Positions 16,235 through 24,925 are shown, counted from the first letter of the stretch. The stretch is 34,772 nt of DNA from Mycolicibacterium moriokaense (GCF_003201655.1 NZ_QJJU01000042.1:1-34772), one strand, 5' to 3'. Translations and numbers: made by a program. Notes: generated by a model from the letters alone, not told the origin.

Positions 16235-18160
16235 ATGATTAACCGAAGAGAATTCTCGCAGGTTGTCGCCACCGCCGTAGCCGCAGTCGCTGTTGCCGGA
16301 TGCGAGCCAGGGATTCCGTCGCCTCCGGGTACCGGCGATTCCGGCGCAAAGTTCAACACAAAGGCATTTGGGAGCCGCGGGGACGCTATTGTCACTGCCG
16401 CTTCAATGACGGCCGGCTCCGCGAATCTTACCCTCGGTTCGGGGAGCTTTGGTCCTGCTGATGTAGGCAAGACTGTCGTCGTGCCCGGAGCGGGACCCAT
16501 GCGTACCATCTCCGACGGAGCCATCGTGGCAGGTACTCCAGTCCTGACCTCGGCCACTGCCGCTTTCACGTCCTCCGACATTCGCTCGACCGTGGCGATT
16601 GCCGGTGCTGGTGCCAGCGGCGCCCCGCTGACAGCTACCGTCGTCAAAGTCTCCAGCGCCTCGCACGTCACCCTCTCATCCAACGCCACCTCAACGGCTA
16701 ACGACGCGTCAACGACGCTGGCGCCGTATTTGACTACGACCATTGCGTCGGTATCGGATGGTGCCGCGATCCTCGCGGTCGCCGCGGGCTCAACCGTTTC
16801 GGCAGTCAACATTCTCTACGGTTTGGATGCAGCGTCGGCAATTGCTGCGGCGATGAGCGCGGCGGCCGATGCCGGGGGCGGAACAGTCTCTCTGCCTCCC
16901 GGAAAATACCTGACCACGGCTCCGATAAGTCTTTCCAAGGCGAGCAATATCTCGGTGGTTGGCGCGGGTGCCGAAGACTCCTTGATATATCGCGTGGGAG
17001 CAGGCGGATCCGGCGTGTTTCACACCTTGGACACCAGCGCAACCTCACCACTGACCGACTTCACCATGTCGGACGTGACCATCGACGGGGCATTCATGCA
17101 AGGTCCCTACAATGTTCACAACTGCGGCGTACGTGCCGTGTATTTATCCCATTGCACTTTCCGGGACATGACCGTCCAGAACACACTTGCGACCGGATTA
17201 GGTACCGACTACTTGACCAACAATACGACCATTCACAACGTACGGGCAATTGGTTGTGGAGCTTCATCGTGGGCCGTATCGCAAGGCGGGGGCTGCGCAG
17301 GCATCGGCATTGGCCTCGGCGGCCATCCTGTCGAGGAATTCACGGTCTCCGATTGTTATGTCGAAGGAAACGGCACGTACGGCATTTTCATCGAAAACGA
17401 GGGGTGGCTGCATCCTGGGTCGAGCACGAATTCGATCGGGGCGCGGATCGTCAACTGTACATCGAAGGGCAACAAGTTAGCTGGGTTCGCCGACTGTGGT
17501 GGGTCGCACACCGTTTGGATGAACTGCCAGTCCTATGACAATGGCGTCGACGGATTTGTGAATTCACCTGGGACGGTTGATGGATCGACGCCCGGCAATG
17601 ACACCCTCTGGACCGACTGTGTCGCATCAGGCAACGGCGAGTACGGGTTTCGGTATTCACCCACGCCCACGCCAAACTCGACATGTCGGGTGACATGGAA
17701 GAACTGCAAAGCGACCGAACACAACCGGGAAGGCTTTTTTATTGATGCCGCTGCCGACACGACCCTCGACGGTCTGGAATTCGATAACTGCGAATCGTCC
17801 TTCAACGGTCGGTCGGGCTGGTGCGCCCGCGGTCCCGGTACCGTTAGAAACGTCGTTATCAGCGGAGGTGCTTACTACAACAACGGCATGGCATCGAATG
17901 GTGACAGCGCGGATAACATTTCTGACGATGGGCTGAGAATTGACTGCGATGCAGCCAAGATGGGCATCAACGGTGTTAAAGCATACGACAATAGCCCTAG
18001 TCAAAAACAAGCGTACGGACTATCCTTCGCTCCAGCCCGCACTTTGAACGACATAGCCGTGGAAAACAACGACTTTACAGGCAACGCGAAAGGCGCAGTT
18101 GATATCTCGGCTACGCTCCGTGACGTTGTGACCTTCGGCAACAACGTCGGCTTCGATTGA
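16235..18160 (+). CDS. Exported right-handed beta-helix (pectate-lyase-like) protein
   Basis: A 641-residue protein. The N-terminus MINRREFSQVVATAVAA has a twin-arginine motif (NRREF) followed by a lipobox (AVAGC, Cys at 22), so it may be a Tat-exported lipoprotein. Residues of about 40-205 are a Ser/Thr/Ala-rich beta region; from about 205 the GGGTVSLPPGKYL motif opens a pectate-lyase-3-type beta-helix. Many turns follow of the pattern NCxxxxNxxxGF (for example VNCTSKGNKLAGFADCGG, then MNCQSYDNGVDGF). Such proteins bind or cleave acidic or neutral polysaccharides. No specific catalytic residue can be assigned. Its position after the dioxygenase/oxidoreductase pair suggests glycan processing. 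Confidence 0.82.
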   Translation: MINRREFSQVVATAVAAVAVAGCEPGIPSPPGTGDSGAKFNTKAFGSRGDAIVTAASMTAGSANLTLGSGSFGPADVGKTVVVPGAGPMRTISDGAIVAGTPVLTSATAAFTSSDIRSTVAIAGAGASGAPLTATVVKVSSASHVTLSSNATSTANDASTTLAPYLTTTIASVSDGAAILAVAAGSTVSAVNILYGLDAASAIAAAMSAAADAGGGTVSLPPGKYLTTAPISLSKASNISVVGAGAEDSLIYRVGAGGSGVFHTLDTSATSPLTDFTMSDVTIDGAFMQGPYNVHNCGVRAVYLSHCTFRDMTVQNTLATGLGTDYLTNNTTIHNVRAIGCGASSWAVSQGGGCAGIGIGLGGHPVEEFTVSDCYVEGNGTYGIFIENEGWLHPGSSTNSIGARIVNCTSKGNKLAGFADCGGSHTVWMNCQSYDNGVDGFVNSPGTVDGSTPGNDTLWTDCVASGNGEYGFRYSPTPTPNSTCRVTWKNCKATEHNREGFFIDAAADTTLDGLEFDNCESSFNGRSGWCARGPGTVRNVVISGGAYYNNGMASNGDSADNISDDGLRIDCDAAKMGINGVKAYDNSPSQKQAYGLSFAPARTLNDIAVENNDFTGNAKGAVDISATLRDVVTFGNNVGFD

Positions 18161-18310
18161 CGCGGAGATCAGATAATTCGCTGCACACCTTCGGGTCCAT
18201 CCAGCCGTACTCCGTGAACTGGCCAATGAGATTGTAGGTCGAGGCGTCAAGAATTGCGGGCAGAGTGACCATCGGGACGTCTCACGCCCCATATGTATCA
18301 GCGGCCGTCC

Positions 18311-18330
18311 GCCGGCAAATCGTTGCCGGC
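18311..18330. terminator. Hairpin, 8-bp perfect stem with 4-base loop
   Basis: GCCGGCAA (18311-18318) and TTGCCGGC (18323-18330) are perfect complements around ATCG. It lies about 150 bases after the beta-helix gene. There is no T-run, so this would be an atypical, mycobacterial-style terminator at best. A second short stem, ACCGG (18335-18339) with CCGGT (18345-18349), follows directly. Confidence 0.35.
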
Positions 18331-18387
18331 TGCAACCGGGTAAACCGGTCGCGGCAATCGCACGTACGCCACCGCCCGAACCTACCC

Positions 18388-18415
18388 GTTTAGTGCCCCA
18401 AACAGGGCACTAAAC
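18388..18415. repeat. 11-bp perfect palindrome, operator- or hairpin-like
   Basis: GTTTAGTGCCC (18388-18398) and GGGCACTAAAC (18405-18415) are exact inverted copies separated by CAAACA. The centre-to-centre distance of 17 bases and the perfect symmetry suit a dimeric repressor site as well as an RNA stem-loop. No intact gene starts immediately downstream; the nearest element is the P450 remnant at 18543. Confidence 0.45.
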
Positions 18416-18542
18416 CCGGAGAACCCGCAGGTTAGCCGCTCGGGAATCCAAAAACCATCTGCCCATGTCTAACTCAGGTTGGACGACCGCGCCAATCGCC
18501 GACGAGTCTCGCCCCGCGACCTATTGACGCAAGCAATCATGA

Positions 18543-18719
18543 CGCTGCCCAGGAGCCGCGTTCGCCAACTTGGAGATGATGGTGGTGCTGCGCACCATCT
18601 TGACTGACTTCATGTTGGTGCCGACGGACGCGCCCGACGAGCGACGCCAGAGTCACGGCGTCGTGTTCGCTCCGGCCCTCGACGGTCGAGCTGTGGTGCA
18701 TCGGCGTGGCACCAGATGA
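18543..18719 (+). pseudogene. 3' remnant of a CYP138-like cytochrome P450
   Basis: The frame from 18543 reads RCPGAAFANLEMMVVLRTIL and then DFMLVPTDAPDERRQSHG and VVFAPALDGRAVVHRRGTR, ending at TGA 18717-18719. This matches the C-terminal end of a P450 from the haem cysteine onward and aligns without gaps with the complete P450 at 12380-13726 (CPGASLANLEM, GVAFAPGLGGRAVIQRR). There is a stop codon immediately upstream and no sign of the other 380 residues. It is a relic of a second, related P450 gene whose 5' part was lost. Confidence 0.85.
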
Positions 18720-18867
18720 GCGGTGCGAGCCCTTCGCTACGTCCGCTGAGGCCGGTGTGCGATCGAACGGCTCAAATCGGTGGCTCACGGTTACGGCTCG
18801 ACATCGATTCAGTGCAGGAACGACACGTTTGACCAGTGCCGACACCTCCGCAGCGTAAAGTTGATGC

Positions 18868-19119
18868 GTGCGTCGGACTGACTGTCAGTGTGGCCATGAC
18901 CGGGCCTCGCACGAGCACTATCGTGCCGGCAGTGACTGCGCGATATGCCCTCCAGGCGAATGCGTGCGCTACATGCGTCCGAAGGTGTCGTGGTGGTCGG
19001 TGTTGGCATGCCTTCGCGGCCGGGGTTCCACCGATGACAATGTCCGTCCCACGCGGCCCGACGATGAAGACGGGCACTACGCGGCTGGTGGCTCGGCGCT
19101 TGCGCGGAACGCCAACTGA
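18868..19119 (+). CDS. Small Cys/His-rich protein, putative zinc-binding
   Basis: An 83-residue frame whose N-terminal 35 residues contain a dense ligand pattern: CQCGH, HEHY, GSDCAIC, GECVRY. Two C-x-C/C-x2-C type pairs plus several histidines suggest a small zinc ribbon-like domain. I recall similar short actinobacterial hypothetical proteins beginning CxCGH and continuing HEHYRxGTDC, but no function is known to me. The rest is polar and probably disordered. The GTG at 18868 puts the motif at the very start; the ribosome site is weak. It ends 33 bases before the convergent alpha-galactosidase stop. Confidence 0.55.
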   Translation: MRRTDCQCGHDRASHEHYRAGSDCAICPPGECVRYMRPKVSWWSVLACLRGRGSTDDNVRPTRPDDEDGHYAAGGSALARNAN

Positions 19120-19152
19120 CTCGCATTCGTCGCTGACGCAACTGCGGGCGGG

Positions 19153-20790
19153 TTACGCACAGTCGATCGTCGGGTCGGCCCAGTCGCCGTGGTCGAATTC
19201 GATAGTGTCGCCGCCCTGGGTCACCACGAGTTTTACGATGTCTGCGCCCGATATATTGGCGGCTAGCGACTTCGCGGGCGTCGCCGTAAACACGAGTCCG
19301 CTGTCGGCGACCAGCTTGTCATCGGCGTAGACCTTGAACGCGACGGAACCCTGTCCTAGTACCTCGTCGTCGATGCCGACCGTGGCGGTCAGTGTCGAAC
19401 ACGACCCGCCGAGGTAGTAGTCGATGTCGCTGGGGCTGTGCACGCCAAGCCCGTTCTTGAACTTGACGCCGCGCAGGGTCAACGCTCGCCCGTCGCCGGT
19501 GGGTTGCTCACCGTTGCTTCGGTCCGTCTCAAATGGGCCCCAACCGTTGGAACTACGAAGCTCGACCATGTGGGATAGGTTCCATCGTCCGGCGGGCCGT
19601 TGGGCCACGGGGCTGAGGCGAAGAAGAACGGTGGAATAGCCGGGTACCGATGCACTAAGCGTGCCACCGGTTGCGACGTGGGTGGCTTTGGACCACAGGT
19701 CCTTGACGACATACCTTCCGGCGTCGAACCCGATCTTGTCGAGGTTCGTGTCGATGGTCGCGTCGGTGTCGTTTTCGTTGAACAGGGCCACGGCTTGGTC
19801 ACCGCCGGCCAATGGCTTCACTATCACGTGTAGGCCGCCGCTCGAAGAAACCTCGCGACCTCCGATGCCGAGTGGATCCTGGTCCACCGCAATCACATCG
19901 GCATTGGTGACCGTGGCGATCGTCTCCGGCGAGGCGTTGCGCAGGTCGCTCGCGATGAGCAGTGGCGCGGCCATGACCGACCACAGGCTGAATTGGCTGC
20001 GGTACTGGGTGTCGGTCATGCCCCCGTTGCCGACCCGCAGGAAGTCTGGGTCGTTCCAATGGCCCGGACCTGTGTGCTGCGCAAGCGGCAGGTTCTTGTT
20101 CAGATTGTCCAGTACGCTGTCCCAATTGTCGGTGATGTCGTCGCCGGTGCGCCACAGGTCGGCAACGCCGTTAGCCCATTGCCACGGCGTCTTCTGGCCC
20201 CAGTCGCAGATCGACAACACGATCGGGCGACCGGTCGCGTTCAAGGCGTCGTGCATCTTGCGGTAACGCTGTTGGGCGTCGACGCCGTGGCTGTTGCAGT
20301 TGTCGTACCTGAGGAAGTCGGCTCCCCAGGAAGCGAACAAGTTCGCGTCCTTGACCTCATAGTTCAGCGCGCCAGGAAACCCGTTGGGGTCGCAGGTCTT
20401 GGTGCCGGCGCTCGTGTAAATTCCGAACTTGAGGCCCTTCCCGTGGACATAATCCGCGAGTGCCTTAATGCCCTCAGGGAACCTCTTCGGATCGGGTACG
20501 AGGTTCCCGTCAGCGTTGCGATCCGGTAAGGCCCAACAATCGTCGATGTTCACGTACCGGTAGCCGGCGTCCCTCAAGCCCTTGTCCACGATTGCGTCCG
20601 TGATGCCCTTGATCATCGCGTCGTCGAGGCTCTCGTCGCAGTATGTCGAGATCCAGCTGTTGAAACCCATGGGTGGGGTCGGCGCCAGTCCATCCGATGC
20701 GGTTGGGGAGGACGTTGTTGGCCACACGATGGCACCGCCGACCATCGCACCGATCGTGACGAGGATCGCGACCGCGCGTCGGCCAATCAC
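19153..20790 (-). CDS. Secreted GH27 alpha-galactosidase with NPCBM domain
   Basis: A 545-residue exported enzyme that hydrolyses terminal alpha-galactosides. After a signal peptide (AVAILVTIGAMVGGAIVWP) the mature protein begins LAPTPPMGFNSWIS, the GH27 entry motif. The nucleophile is D163 in FLRYDNCNS and the acid/base D218 in LWRTGDDI. A beta-sandwich follows to about residue 385. The last 150 residues (GVKFKNGLGVHSPSDIDYYL, VGIDDEVLGQGSVAFKVYAD) form an NPCBM carbohydrate-binding module. The start is GTG 20790. GH27 enzymes with NPCBM are common in Streptomyces and, as far as I know, less usual in mycobacteria. It supports a galactose-containing substrate in this neighbourhood. Confidence 0.93.
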   Translation of the reverse strand: MIGRRAVAILVTIGAMVGGAIVWPTTSSPTASDGLAPTPPMGFNSWISTYCDESLDDAMIKGITDAIVDKGLRDAGYRYVNIDDCWALPDRNADGNLVPDPKRFPEGIKALADYVHGKGLKFGIYTSAGTKTCDPNGFPGALNYEVKDANLFASWGADFLRYDNCNSHGVDAQQRYRKMHDALNATGRPIVLSICDWGQKTPWQWANGVADLWRTGDDITDNWDSVLDNLNKNLPLAQHTGPGHWNDPDFLRVGNGGMTDTQYRSQFSLWSVMAAPLLIASDLRNASPETIATVTNADVIAVDQDPLGIGGREVSSSGGLHVIVKPLAGGDQAVALFNENDTDATIDTNLDKIGFDAGRYVVKDLWSKATHVATGGTLSASVPGYSTVLLRLSPVAQRPAGRWNLSHMVELRSSNGWGPFETDRSNGEQPTGDGRALTLRGVKFKNGLGVHSPSDIDYYLGGSCSTLTATVGIDDEVLGQGSVAFKVYADDKLVADSGLVFTATPAKSLAANISGADIVKLVVTQGGDTIEFDHGDWADPTIDCA

Positions 20791-20895
20791 TGTTCGCGTC
20801 CAACGATCGCGGCGGCGGTCGGTTTCACCCGACGAGCTTACGGAACGTTTGCTGCGAATGTACGTGTAGGTACGGGTGCAGCGAAGTCACTGCGA

Positions 20896-21462
20896 GTGTG
20901 GTCGTGGGTTGGTGGTTTGGTGGCGCGCAAAATTGACTTGGCTGTCGATTGCATGTCTTGCCGCCGACCATCGGGGCTGCGTCGATTGCCTAGCTTGGGC
21001 AAACACTTACTTGACCCCGATGTCAATATTCTGACCGCGGCATGGCAAACCCTCTCGGTCCTTCCGTTCGACCCGTTCCAGAACTGGGTCCAGGTCGGGG
21101 CAAGCCTCGTCAACGCAACGGCGCAGGGCGCCCAGCCCTTCCTCGGTGATCTTGGCGTTACACCGCCAGCGGTGGCACCTAACACGACCCCGGTGACCAT
21201 CTACACGCTTACCGCGGCAAAGTCGGCGGCGCCGGTGGCCCCGACGACGCAGGACGGGGTGACCATCACCGATCCGGATCACATTCGAGTCGGCTGCCAA
21301 GGACGTGCAGAGCGAAGCGACGACCGTCGCCGCGCCCGTCACCAGCACCGAGAAGGCGACTGAACCCGAGTCGACCACGCCATCGGGCTCCACCGTGGAT
21401 GTCTCGAAGAAAGACGAGACCAAGAAGGACGCAACCGTACGGGCGAGAATAAGGCCGCCTAG
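20896..21462 (+). pseudogene. Frameshifted gene for an unrecognised secreted-type protein
   Basis: The frame from GTG 20896 encodes PDVNILTAAWQTLSVLPFDP, then FQNWVQVGASLVNATAQGAQ and TPPAVAPNTTPVTIYTLTAA up to about 21288. Coding character then moves to the +1 frame (SAAKDVQSEATTVAAPVTST, then ESTTPSGSTVDVSKKDETKK). It may return near 21440 to the first frame, ending GENKAA at TAG 21460-21462. The style (Ala/Pro/Thr-rich, lysine-aspartate tail) resembles mycobacterial exported proteins of unknown function, but no domain can be named. Two frame changes point to a decayed gene, although sequencing error cannot be excluded. Confidence 0.55.
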
Positions 21463-21605
21463 CGAACTATCTACTTGGTGGCGGCTGGCAGATTCCCGTA
21501 AGCTCCCGGCTGCGGACGACCATGCGGTTTTCGTACTGGTCATGGAGAGAGCAGGCCGGGGCTTCATGTAACGGATTTCCATCGTGGCTCGGGGTGAGGG
21601 GGAGC

Positions 21606-22922
21606 ATGTCGCAGTCGGCGCAATGGATCGCCGCGGCCCGACTTCTGCGTCGGACCGGGTTCGGGGCAGTCGGCTCGCGGATAGATGCACTCGCGGGTCA
21701 GGATTGGTCGCAATTCCTCGATGGCGTGCTCGGTTCAGATCCCGACGCGGATCCGGGTGCGCGTGCGACGCCGATGCCGATTCTGGCGCCTCATGCCGCT
21801 CCAAGTGATCGCGCCAGCCAAGCCGACATCGACGCCTACGGTCAGTTGCTTTACGACGAGATGAGCCAGCTCGCCGGGTGGTGGCTGCGCCGAATGGCCG
21901 CGGTGCAGCAACCGATACACGAGAAGCTGACGCTCGTGTGGCACGACCACTTCGCGACCTCTGCGGACAAGGTGAGCATGGGTGCCTGGATGGCGGCACA
22001 GAATCAAAAGCTACGCACGCTCAAACTGGGCGACTTTAGCGATCTCGCCTACGCGATGCTGGTGGACGCGGCGATGTTGGTGTGGCTCGACGGCGAGTCG
22101 AACACCGCGAAGGCGCCAAACGAGAATTTGTCGCGCGAATTCATGGAACTCTTCACCCTTGGTCACGCCAACGGCTACTCGGAGGCCGACGTGAAGGAGG
22201 GTGCCCGAGCCCTCTCCGGGTGGAAAATCGACATGTCGAACGGTTCGACCCGTCAAGTCGATGATCTTCACGACCCCGGGGCCAAGACCGTGCTTGGACT
22301 AACAGACACACTGGACGCGGCCGACTTCTGCAAAGTTGTTCTGGCCCAACCTCAGTCGGCTGCGTTCGTCGCGACGAGGTTGTGGCGACGGCTGGCGTCC
22401 GACTCTGAACCACCCCCGGAGACACTGGGGCGTCTCGTCGCCGCGTATGGGCCCAATCGAGACTTGAAGGCGTTGACTAAGGCGGTTCTCATGGACCCGG
22501 CCTTTACGGATCGAGCTACCACGTTGGTGACCACACCGGTGGAGTGGATGATCGGCGCCTTTCGCTCGCTCGGCGTGCCGCTCGACAGAGCGGATCTGAT
22601 ACGAGAGGTCGGGGTAGCGCTGTCGACCTTGGGTCAACTTCCGTTTTACCCACCCGACGTCGGGGGCTGGCCTCGCGGCCGGGCGTGGCTGTCGACGGGC
22701 AGTTCCAGTGTGCGCGTGTGGGCCACGACCAAGTTGGCGGAGATTGCCGATCTGTCGACGGTCGAACATGCGGCCACCAACGACCGCATCGATGCTGTCG
22801 GCTACATGATCGGAGTCGGAGCATGGTCGGATAGCACCGCGCGCGTACTAAAGCCCTTGTCCGGCAATCCGCAGCATCTCGTCGCGGCCGCGATCAACAC
22901 ACCCGAGTACTTGACCAGCTAG
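21606..22922 (+). CDS. DUF1800 family protein
   Basis: The 438-residue protein matches DUF1800. Typical segments are AARLLRRTGFG at the start, HEKLTLVWHDHFATS, NENLSREFMELFTLG, YSEADVKEGARALSGW and the C-terminal PFYPPDVGGWPRG. The biochemical role is unknown; it regularly occurs beside DUF1501 genes. The start is ATG 21606 behind GAGGGGGAG. No signal peptide is seen, so it may be exported with its Tat-dependent partner or stay inside. Ten bases separate it from the DUF1501 gene, so the two form an operon. Confidence 0.9.
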   Translation: MSQSAQWIAAARLLRRTGFGAVGSRIDALAGQDWSQFLDGVLGSDPDADPGARATPMPILAPHAAPSDRASQADIDAYGQLLYDEMSQLAGWWLRRMAAVQQPIHEKLTLVWHDHFATSADKVSMGAWMAAQNQKLRTLKLGDFSDLAYAMLVDAAMLVWLDGESNTAKAPNENLSREFMELFTLGHANGYSEADVKEGARALSGWKIDMSNGSTRQVDDLHDPGAKTVLGLTDTLDAADFCKVVLAQPQSAAFVATRLWRRLASDSEPPPETLGRLVAAYGPNRDLKALTKAVLMDPAFTDRATTLVTTPVEWMIGAFRSLGVPLDRADLIREVGVALSTLGQLPFYPPDVGGWPRGRAWLSTGSSSVRVWATTKLAEIADLSTVEHAATNDRIDAVGYMIGVGAWSDSTARVLKPLSGNPQHLVAAAINTPEYLTS

Positions 22923-22932
22923 CGCGGTTGAC

Positions 22933-24171
22933 ATGTCCGAAATGAATCGACGCAAATTCTTGATCGCCAGTGTTGGTGCCGCCGGCTTGGTGTCCGGAAC
23001 GCTCGCGCTGACACTTCCAGAGCTGCTGAAGAGCGCCGAGAACAGACCCAGACTCGATGACGACAGCGGGATTCTCGTCCTCGTGACGCTCTACGGCGGC
23101 AACGATGGTCTCAGCACCGTCATCCCCTACACCGATGGGGTATATCACGACAGGCGGCCCGATCTGGCCTACGCGCCAGCCGATGTGCTACCGCTCGACG
23201 ACCGGTTGGGCCTAAACCCCGGGTTAACTGGAATGGCTCAGATGTGGAACGACAAGTCACTCGCGATCGTGCGAGGCGTCAGCTACCCGAAACCCGACCG
23301 GAGCCACTTCAGGTCCATGGACATTTGGCAGACGGCGTCTCCGTCGGGGCCGACGCATACCGGGTGGATTGGACGCTGGCTCGACGCGACCGGCACCGAC
23401 CCGTTGCGGGCGGTCAACATCGGCACGGTTCTGCCGCCGATGCTCGTCGGCGAAAAGAACTCGGCTGCATCGCTAATGGAGTCGTATTCGCCGATGACCG
23501 AGGACGTTGCAGCGACGATGGATGCGCTCAGCGCCGGCGATGCCAATGACACCGACGCCATGACCGGTGTGCGCGAGTCATACAGCGCGCTGCGTGTCAC
23601 TGACCGCACGTTCGGTCCGCTGTTTCCCGGCGCCGACCCGACCACTGCTGCCCTCGGCCCGATAGCCGGGGGTCTAGTGGCCCCGCGTCCTGGTGATAAC
23701 CCGCTGGCCAAACAGCTAAAACTGGTGGCGACATGTATCAAGGCGGCGGTACCCACCAGGGTGTACGCCGTCTCACTGGGCGGGTTCGACACGCACGCTA
23801 ACGAGCGCAAAACCCAGCAGACGCTGCTTCGCACCGTCGACGACGCGGTGACGCCGTTCCTTCAGGAATTGCGCATGGACAAGCACGGTAAGGATGTCGT
23901 TGTGGTCTTGTACACGGAGTTCGGCCGCAGGGTGAGTGCGAACGCGTCGCAAGGTACTGACCACGGCGCGGCGGGGCCGGTCCTGATTGCAGGCGTCCCG
24001 GTTAAGGGCGGCTTCTACGGAGACGAGCCGAGTCTGACCGACCTCGATAATGGAGACCTCAAGGGCACCACCGACTTTCGCGATATCTATCACGAGCTCC
24101 TATCGAAGACTCTGAAGACCGACCCGGGACCTTCGGTCGGGGACAATCGACGCGACATCGGCTTCTTGTGA
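22933..24171 (+). CDS. DUF1501 family Tat-exported protein
   Basis: The 412-residue protein has a strong twin-arginine signal (MNRRKFLIASVGAAGLVSG) and the DUF1501 hallmarks LVTLYGGNDGLSTVIPY, RSHFRSMDIWQ, LGGFDTHANE, VVLYTEFGRRVSANASQGTD and DHGAAGPVLIAG. The fold is related to alkaline phosphatase/sulfatase-like enzymes; the substrate is unknown. It follows the DUF1800 gene in the usual order. Together they form an export-linked pair that could act on surface or extracellular polymers, which is inference from context. Confidence 0.92.
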   Translation: MSEMNRRKFLIASVGAAGLVSGTLALTLPELLKSAENRPRLDDDSGILVLVTLYGGNDGLSTVIPYTDGVYHDRRPDLAYAPADVLPLDDRLGLNPGLTGMAQMWNDKSLAIVRGVSYPKPDRSHFRSMDIWQTASPSGPTHTGWIGRWLDATGTDPLRAVNIGTVLPPMLVGEKNSAASLMESYSPMTEDVAATMDALSAGDANDTDAMTGVRESYSALRVTDRTFGPLFPGADPTTAALGPIAGGLVAPRPGDNPLAKQLKLVATCIKAAVPTRVYAVSLGGFDTHANERKTQQTLLRTVDDAVTPFLQELRMDKHGKDVVVVLYTEFGRRVSANASQGTDHGAAGPVLIAGVPVKGGFYGDEPSLTDLDNGDLKGTTDFRDIYHELLSKTLKTDPGPSVGDNRRDIGFL

Positions 24172-24231
24172 GCGACCACCTTCCTGGCGTGCGGTAGACG
24201 CGTGTCGTGTTCGGTCAGGCAGGCCGCGACT

Positions 24232-24435
24232 CTACTGCTTCTCTTCAGATTCACTGAAGCGAAGGTAGGCGGCCACTTCGACTTTCTTGGGGTTCAAGGA
24301 CTTTCGCGATCTGCTCGATAGATGGCCGGCCGTGCGAAGCTGCCCGAACACCGCGTCTTGCAGTCGGCTCAGCTCATCAAGGGTCGTACGATTGAGTGCT
24401 GGCTCGACAAACCACGAACGGATCGAACTCACCAA
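24232..24435 (-). CDS. Possible small protein directly downstream of the PASTA gene
   Basis: A 67-residue frame starting TTG (or GTG one codon later) immediately after the TAA of the PASTA gene. It contains an amphipathic stretch, TTLDELSRLQDAVFGQL, and a basic segment, SSRSRKSLNPKK. I recognise no family. Tight spacing favours a coupled gene, but the short length and weak start leave a chance that it is not translated. Confidence 0.25.
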   Translation of the reverse strand: MVSSIRSWFVEPALNRTTLDELSRLQDAVFGQLRTAGHLSSRSRKSLNPKKVEVAAYLRFSESEEKQ

Positions 24436-24894
24436 TTACGTCGGGCATCCTTCGATGGGAAACCAGTCTGGGTGCTGCTGCTTGGCCTGTACGCACCAGG
24501 CTTGGCCGTCGGGGGTTTGCCTCCACGCCAAGGCTGCTTGTTCCTTCTTTGCCTTCTGGCCCGCTGGGCTCTCGGCCGAGTTTCCGGCCTCGCCGGCTGA
24601 GGCGACGGCAGCGTTGCAGTTCAGCGACAACAGAACCTTCGCTGGGGTGGATTGCCGGCCAAACGTCGAGGCGGGGCGCACTACTTGGTTGACGACGATG
24701 CAATCGCCTTGCTTCAACTCGGTGCCGGTGCTGGTCGAGACTTCGGACTTGAGGCCGGCACTCGACACCGCCTGCTTAGCCTTGTCGTAGGTCATTCCGA
24801 CCACGGAGGGTGTGGCGCTGGCCACCCCCGCGCCCAGTGCCAGCGACCCTCCGAGCAGCGGAATAGCTACCGCGATCCGGGCGATTTGCCCCAT
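24436..24894 (-). CDS. Secreted PASTA-domain protein
   Basis: A 152-residue exported protein. The signal peptide RIAVAIPLLGGSLALGAGVA is cleaved near ASAT. A single PASTA domain follows: PSVVGMTYDKAKQAVSSAGL, QGDCIVVNQVVRP and AKVLLSLNC, with a likely disulphide between the two cysteines. PASTA domains bind peptidoglycan or beta-lactam-like ligands in kinases and penicillin-binding proteins, but here the domain is free-standing. The C-terminal part (QTPDGQAWCVQAKQQHPDWF) has another cysteine pair. ATG 24894 is preceded by GGGGGG at five bases. A good promoter lies just upstream. Confidence 0.85.
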   Translation of the reverse strand: MGQIARIAVAIPLLGGSLALGAGVASATPSVVGMTYDKAKQAVSSAGLKSEVSTSTGTELKQGDCIVVNQVVRPASTFGRQSTPAKVLLSLNCNAAVASAGEAGNSAESPAGQKAKKEQAALAWRQTPDGQAWCVQAKQQHPDWFPIEGCPT

Positions 24895-24925
24895 CTGAAC
24901 CCCCCGGGTTGTGCAAGTTGCGTTA

